DNA from: Albugo candida
Lineage: Eukaryota; Oomycota; Peronosporomycetes; Albuginales; Albuginaceae
Assembly (NCBI GenBank): GCA_905220665.1
Contig: CAJNAR010000053.1
Location: 1 to 51,846, forward strand
Length of the DNA: 51,846 nucleotides
Reading direction: 5' to 3'
Below are positions 45,701 through 51,846 of the stretch, piece by piece; position 1 is the first letter of the stretch; each line of letters begins with the position of its first letter. A program made the position numbers and the translations under genes. Below the pieces are notes generated by a model. The model saw only the letters and a list, made by a program, of their open reading frames with translations. It did not search any database and was not told the origin of the DNA.

Positions 45701-47187
45701 TTGCTCAAACCGATGGGAAAGACGTGGAAGCAAGTTATGAACAGCGACGACAATGGAAAAACTTTAGAAATTACAAAATATAATGCGCATGAAATGCAGG
45801 GAAGGGATTTACGAGGGACCGATTGATGTAACGAGGAAGCAATTATTTGCACCAGATGACATACTCCCGGAAGATTAACAAGCGTTAAGGGGGAAATCAG
45901 CAAACCAGGGTATCTCGTTTAGAGATTCACGCTGACATACTCAATATTAAGTTCTTCTTATAGATCGTCATATGCCTTAGTATTGAAGCACAAATGGTTT
46001 CACGAAGAAAAGAGAAGAACTGAGAAGAAGCATTTGCATAGATATATTGAGGTGCACACAGGACAAAGTTGGTCAGCAGAGTCACTGTTATGAGAATAGC
46101 AATATCTGAGCTTGAATCACATTAGTTTGAACGTTTACTTTCTTCCAAAACAAATCGAAAAACTGACCAAAAGATTTGATAAAGAGCTGAGAAATTATAG
46201 AGCAACTGGAAGAGCCATGCAAGTTGTACAATTTTTTGCTATGAATTGACCGCTTGCCAAATGCTCCAAACTCATCAACACGAGAATGCATGCCTGGAAT
46301 ACCACTTCACACAGGAGATGCATTCACTGATACTAAACTGATTTCCAGAAGAAGAGACTGTTGCAGAGCAGCATCGTTCTTGCAGCATGGGATGCATAAT
46401 TCGAAACTATCAAATTCAAGGTTTCGGGAGCCAACACACGGAGAATATGGGCGTCGTTGAGTCTAGATTTCGCAAATACTTTGCAAGCTCTAATGGAAAC
46501 AAGTTTTCGCTGACAGTTTCGTAAGCGACAAGAAAAAAAACAAAATATAAAAAAAACTTTTTTTTACAAAAGGAAAGCTTTCGCTCTTTTGAGTTCGGAG
46601 ATGAAATAACTCGTATATCTCAACTAGAAACATGAATGTTGTTACATGATAAAACGCCCTGAATTGGAGTAGCCCTAGCTGAAAATTGAAGGAAATGGAC
46701 GAGACTTGATTGATGCTTATCAGGGGAGGCATGAAGTCAAAAAAGAAAATGGATTATGCGGTGGTATGCGTGATACACTGACCATTCTTGTGACCCCAAC
46801 TAATGCTATTAGCAAGTTAGCAAACTGCGCGCGAAAAGCATGCTCTAAAAGAAAACAAAAAGACTCGGAATCTACGCTCAAGATCAAAAACGCAATGAGG
46901 ACTCCTCAATCATGTCGATCAATGATACATGTAAACAAAGTGAAGAAGTAAAAGTTCGACACAGCAAAGAGAGTTAGTATTTCAATTCCCAGGCAGGTTG
47001 GTTGATGTCAACGCTATACAATATATATAGACGCTTGCTGATTACCGCCACAGCACTATTGGGTTCAAACAAAAAAATAGTAACACAGTTTCCGTCCAAC
47101 AGAAAGAGAAGAGCTTTCCAATCTAAAAAGGTCCAAGTATTTAGAAGTCGGGATTTTGATGGAGGCTCTGTAGAGTGAGATCAAAAA
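42750..47187. other. Long stretch without a supported gene
   Basis: Only short open frames. A few minus-strand pieces look protein-like (43858-44061, containing NARFMYHERIKRMDGQEWMM; 44555-44887), but no family was recognised and no start, intron or partner exon could be supported. An A/T-rich homopolymer patch lies at 46528-46572. Confidence 0.4.
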
Positions 47188-47283
47188 GCTAAACTTCTCA
47201 ATTTGCCGGATACTAAGTAACCCGCTAATTTAGTAAAAACACCTGAAAAAAACAACTTATTCAACTCTTTCCTCTCGAGAAAA

Positions 47284-47814
47284 ATGGTTCAAGTCGACAT
47301 ATCGACACAACCCAGGGTGCTAGCGTCCACTTGTAGTGACGTGGCAACCCTCAGGAGTCACCCAGTATTGGGTGATTGCATGATTGTTGATGAGTCGTCA
47401 CCCCTGTGTGATGACGTGGAAAGTATCCCCACCCCCAGTGTGACGGTACAGGGTAATACCGGTACTACCGGTGTAGGATGTGGTACCGGTGGTACATGTG
47501 GTACTGTCGTTGCCTCGTCACAGGGTGACCCAAAGGAAACTGCAACTGCAAGTGTGGACGACACTAAAAGTCCCACTCTTGCTGACATTATCAAGTCGCA
47601 GGAGTCCTTGCGTAAGGACCAGGCTAGAGCTCGAGCGAAATTTCGCGTGGAGCTCGCAAAGCCGAAAGCCTCGGATATCGAGGCTATCCTGCAGCTATAT
47701 GCTGATGGGGAGCACCCGGATTGGTCGGTTTGTCTGCTAAATTGGAAGCAGCAAGACCTTTCCAAATCCGGAAAGCAACCTTCCCGATGGTCTTGGAGAC
47801 GGGCCAGTCCTTGA
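47284..47814 (+). CDS. LINE copy D ORF1 N-terminal reading frame (ORF1a)
   Basis: A 176-residue open frame, the counterpart of 6457-6981 in copy B, with the same start, Gly/Thr-rich stretch, charged helix and stop. A second frame, one base back (-1), is open from about 47706 and overlaps it by about 109 nt. Here it runs without interruption into ORF1b (ILTSFMRDHGNPVFES). No canonical X XXY YYZ slippery heptamer is visible in the overlap. Confidence 0.65.
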   Translation: MVQVDISTQPRVLASTCSDVATLRSHPVLGDCMIVDESSPLCDDVESIPTPSVTVQGNTGTTGVGCGTGGTCGTVVASSQGDPKETATASVDDTKSPTLADIIKSQESLRKDQARARAKFRVELAKPKASDIEAILQLYADGEHPDWSVCLLNWKQQDLSKSGKQPSRWSWRRASP

Positions 47815-49742
47815 CCCGTACTCCAAATGGAAAAATCCTAACATCCTTCATGCGAGACCACGGTAATCCGGTTTTTGAAAGCCTACTGGAGAGCCGGTCA
47901 ATCGCTCAGGTATCCAAAATGCCTGGGGGAAACATCAGGGTGATGGTCACCACAGCGGATGCCTGCCAACAGTTGGAGTGTCAGCCGGTGACTATCCTTG
48001 GGGAGAAGTACTTTTTTCGGGAGTTTGATACTCTTGAAACAAAGTACTACCTCGATGTTTTCGGCGTAGGCGTGGAGGAAGAACGGAACAACATTCTCCA
48101 TGCTCTTCACCAACTAGGATGTCAAGTGGTGTATGACACCTTCCGCGAGACGATTCCCACTAAGACAGTGGTGATGTCGACTTGGCGAGTTTACTTCGGT
48201 AGTTTGACGTGCCCCCAACAACTGGTTCGAGTTGGTTAAGTGATTGAACAAATCGCTTAAGACAAACAGCTCTACCCAGTACGGGGTAAGAATGCTCCTA
48301 TTCCAACGGAACGACCACGTTTTGGTCAACGTGGTCCTTATTGCTTGGATTTGGGTGCTACATCAACCCCGGGAGCACGGCAACACCAAAGCAAGCAAAA
48401 CAATCAAAAACAACGCAAAAATCAATCTGCAACTCAGATTCACAACACACAAAAACAAAAAAAGAACCAGAAACATACAACCGAACCAGCGGCACTCGTG
48501 GTGGCACCACAAAAGGTGGTGAATCTAGTTCCCAGTAAGGAATTGGTGGCGAGAAAACCTGACCGAAAGCTCTCCGATCAAATCTCGTTGGAGCTCAACA
48601 CTCCCCCCACTATCACACCACCAGGAGCACAAGCTTTATTCCAACACACACCTCCCATCCTCCAACTGACCAGCCAGTCATACTCACAACCACGTGTAGA
48701 GCGGGATGGGGATATATCCATGAAGTTGGCTTGGACGAGTGGAAAACGTACTCGGGTGGAGCCGTTCGAACAAATGGTCTCCAAAGCACCACCTCTTGCG
48801 CTTCCAAAACTAGCGACGAGTAACTATTTTTCCGTGCTCGCAACTATGGAGGTGGAGATCGAAGAAGTAACAGCGGTTACCAATCCAGAGAATGGCAATC
48901 GCGTCCAAATCATCCCCGTGAAAGCACGGATGCCAAAAGAGGTGGCCACCTCGGAAGAGGCGGCACACTTTTATCAAAAACGTCATACAACAATCGAGAA
49001 ATCGGAACGACCAACCCGAGTTGGTGAAATAGGGGAGGTAATGGAAATCGATTCGAAAAATGCCCTTCACTCGCTCCGACCGGACAAGCTGGTTCAAGCG
49101 GATTCTTGCATCCCTAATGTGCGGAAGCTAAGCCAGTTCTGCACAAATCCGGACAAAATCATCCGAGCGGCACTTGATCATCCCATCACCATGCATGGGG
49201 TGCTTATGTCATGCATGGAGTCGAATGATCCCGCTTTGGACGAAGTAGCACATCTACTTCTCATCAATCGCGTTTTTGCAGCGCACAATCTCGGCGAAGA
49301 TGTCACGTTTACGACGCGATGGAATCGCCACGTTGGTGGAAAAGTTCCCTCCAAGCGATCTGTTTTGTTCGAGAAAGTAATGTCGTGGTGGATGTCAGTG
49401 CCGGACATCGTTATCGGTTTGACTCGAGCAACGAAAGCTCTCGCGTTGCTGGAACTTTTATTTATGTGTACTGCTCCGACATTCTACACAAATGATCACT
49501 GGATCCAGTATCTTACCGATGGACCAGTAATTTGGATTCCGGGTCATCATTGTCGTTTACTTCCAACCAATGTGATCATATCCTTCTTCCGCTCCGACGT
49601 TGGCATAAAGTGTTGGTCGCAATGGTTTGGAGGTAGATGGCGTGGACTTCTCCATGGTGACATCGCCGAGCTTTCCGTCAATCTCAGCTTTTTTCCGAGG
49701 AACACACAACACTTCACCTCTCACAACAAGATGGTGAAATGA
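47706..49742 (+). pseudogene. LINE copy D ORF1 main frame (ORF1b, two stops, mosaic)
   Basis: Same frame throughout. It is broken by TAA at 48237-48239 (Lys codon in B) and TAA at 48258-48260 (Tyr codon in B). The end is altered by a 1-nt loss near 49694-49702, giving a terminus identical to that of copy C. Up to about 48310 it matches copy B. From about 48365 it matches copy A, including KLAWTSGKR. 49177-49353 is B-like again (CMESNDPALDEV, NRVFAAHNLGED), after which it is largely A-like. Confidence 0.87.
48313..48336 (+). repeat. Conserved 9-bp hairpin in LINE ORF1 (copy D)
   Basis: Perfect gaccacgtt / aacgtggtc stem. It lies within the roughly 50-bp stretch where copy D switches from B-like to A-like sequence. 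Confidence 0.7.
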
Positions 49743-49766
49743 GGTTGATTACTGGTCCACTTCAGC

Positions 49767-51846
49767 GTGAATGCTAAGGGCTCCTCGATTATTTCGACGT
49801 GGAACAATATCTCAGCACTCACGGTGAATGTTAATGGAATACATAAAAATGGTCATCTTTTTATCGACCACATCTTATCACAACACTCCATTTGTTGTGT
49901 TCAAGAAACCAAGTTTCACGATCACAACCAATTGGACTCATTTCAGTTTTTATTATCCTCAAAAATGCAGCACAAAATGTTTGTCAATGACCACAACAGT
50001 GCTTTTCTCCATCCGACTCAAAACCGCAGTGGCGGCGTCATGACAATCCTTCGTTCGGACTTTCCCGGTTATACAACAGCTGAAGAACTCACCGATCGAA
50101 GCATTCGAAATCGCTATTTGGTTCTGCGTCTTCTCATTCACGATGCACCGGTGTATATTCACAATGTATATGCACCGGTCAAGGCCGAGGAACGAGTGGT
50201 TTTTTATGAGTTATTGCTTTCCAACACTTTCGAATCGACCGCAACACATATAGTATTTGGTGATCTCAACACACCACTCGATCCAGCTATCGATGCTTCG
50301 AGTGGAACAATTCGACACGAACCAAGTCGATTAGCGTGTTTGGAATGGCTTTCACAGTTGGGTGTGGTAGACGCTTGGCGAATCCAACATCCGACTGAAA
50401 AAGTATTTACAGGACCATTACCGCGCAAGAATCGATTAGATTATATCTGCATGTCGGAAGAGCTATTCAATATGGTATACAAAACCTCTGAGTATTTTCG
50501 TCCACGACATGCGGGAGATCATCTGGCACAAAAAGTAACTTTTGCAAATCCAACTCAATCACGCGGTCGAGGATATTGGAAATGTTCATTACGACTATTT
50601 GAATATCCTAAAGTTGTCGAAGCAATCAAATTGGAAGCGATTTTGGTGCTCGAACAGTTACGGACAACTTCGAATCCCGGTAAAATGTGGGAAAGTTGGA
50701 AGACGAAAATCAAGCAACAGCTTCAAGGAATCGAAAAAAAGGTTGCAAAAGATAGCCGACGTGATGTTGAGTCTAGCCAGCGTGTTTTGGAAGTCGCAGC
50801 AGCTCGATATCGCATCAAGACAACAATGAGTCACGGTATTTTTACGAATCGAGTCTCCAACAATTTAAAATTTCAGTCGAAAACAACGCGAAATACAGAA
50901 ATGCTTCGACCATCACGTGAAGCATATGGAGAACTCTTCAAAGCATTTTTTTCGCCCTCCGGATAGTTCTTGTCGACGCGTGCCGATCGAAAATGTTACA
51001 AAAAAATGTGGTACCGTGACATCGAACCCGAGGGAGATTATTGACGAATTCAGAGATCATTGGGGTGGCGTCATGGGCTCTGTTTATAGCTCTGAGACCG
51101 ACTCAAATGTTCCAAGTGACAGAAGCAAAAAAAGTTACTCGATTCGATTCAAGTTTCACTTGCCTCAGCAGAGCAAGACCGTGTCTCCACTCGGTTAAGT
51201 ACGACCGAGATGGCGGAAGCGATCAAGCACATGCGGAGTAGTTCTTCTCCAGGTATGGATGGACTACCAGCTGCATTTTATCAGCTTGATCCGGAAACGT
51301 TTGGCGAGTGTCTGAAGATCGTGTTAGAATATCAGCTGGAAAGAGGAATTTTACTTCGATCACAACGTCACTCAGCAATCAAACTTTTATACAGAAAAGG
51401 ATCACGAGGTGATCCTGGCAACTATCGACCGATCACACTTCTTTGCGTCGATGTAAAAGTGCTTTCAAAAGTGTTGGCGTATCGATTGCAACGTTTTTTG
51501 CCGAAACTGATCCATCAAGATCAAAAAGCATTTGTGCGAGGACGGTCACTGCATCACCATATTCGACATCTCACCGACATCCAAGACTTAATCACTCATC
51601 GTGGGGAGGAAGCTTATGCGACTTTTCTCGACTTTGAGAAAGCTTATGATCGAGTCAATTGGACGTACATGTTTCGCGTTTTGGAAAAAATGGGCGTTGG
51701 AAAAAGTTTCATCGACTGTTCGTCTTTTGTACAATAACACAAAGGCGCAGTTGATGATTAATGGAAATATCACACCGTCCATTACACCACAACGTGGAGT
51801 GAAACAAGGTGATCCTCTCTCAGCATTACTTTTTCTGATGCCGATC
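49767..51846 (+). pseudogene. LINE copy D ORF2: APE endonuclease and start of reverse transcriptase (broken, partial)
   Basis: The endonuclease part 49767-50815 is nearly identical to copy C (GDLNTPLDP, QSRGRGYWKCS). Breaks are a 1-nt loss near 50815-50820, a small deletion near 50898-50905, a 1-nt loss near 51120-51130 (shared with C) and a deletion near 51715-51722. The RT part (51210 onward) shows NYRPITLL and FLDFEKAYDRV. The window ends before the FADD box. Confidence 0.88.

Larger units (their letters stand above)
47188..51846 (+). mobile_element. LINE retrotransposon copy D (3' end outside window)
   Basis: The 5' end is complete (gctaaacttctcaatttgcc, matching copy B at 6361), followed by a 96-nt 5' UTR, ORF1a, ORF1b and most of ORF2 up to the window edge inside the reverse transcriptase. 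ORF1 is a patchwork of B-like and A-like segments. It shares two inactivating 1-nt losses with copy C. Confidence 0.93.

Overview
The window reads as nuclear DNA of an oomycete, most likely a Phytophthora or downy-mildew relative. This is an inference from three things: the retrotransposon mix (an APE-type LINE, a chromodomain Ty3/gypsy element and a Ty1/copia element), the intronless single-exon genes, and an oomycete Inr-like start region. It is gene-poor, repeat-dominated DNA. No bacterial, tRNA, rRNA or CRISPR feature was seen.

About half of the window is four copies of one LINE family. Copy A (1-6360, +, cut by the window edge) and copy B (6361-13441, +, full length) sit head to tail with no spacer. 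Copy C (30590-36634, -) is 5'-truncated. Copy D (47188-51846, +) runs off the right edge. Each encodes an ORF1 with a Q/K/N-rich middle. ORF2 carries an APE endonuclease, a reverse transcriptase (FADD) and a C-terminal Cys/His knuckle. Every copy has stops or frameshifts. The copies are mosaics of two ORF1 types, and C and D share inactivating indels. A roughly 50-bp 3' relic of the same family lies at 27703-27752.

13442-16840 is a decayed Ty1/copia internal region abutting LINE B. About 19.9-25.0 kb is a decayed chromodomain Ty3/gypsy element (linker, RT, RNase H, integrase, chromodomain and a possible 3' LTR). Between them is the most intact single gene, 17698-18531 (+). It encodes a predicted secreted 277-residue protein that I read as a catalytically dead relative of pepsin-like (A1) aspartic proteases. 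It has an Inr-like element just upstream and a polyadenylation signal downstream, and it is an effector-like candidate.

24.6-30.6 kb is AT-rich with no clear gene. It holds a three-unit tandem repeat (27374-27665) and an unrecognised coding remnant on the minus strand (28745-29340). Between LINEs C and D, the minus strand carries a decayed NUP98-NUP96 nucleoporin gene (37557-40220), in which FG repeats, the autoproteolytic domain and the Nup96 helical region are all recognisable. It also carries a TALE homeobox gene (41934-42734), followed by a further in-frame open stretch (41259-41879). 42.7-47.2 kb has no gene I can support.
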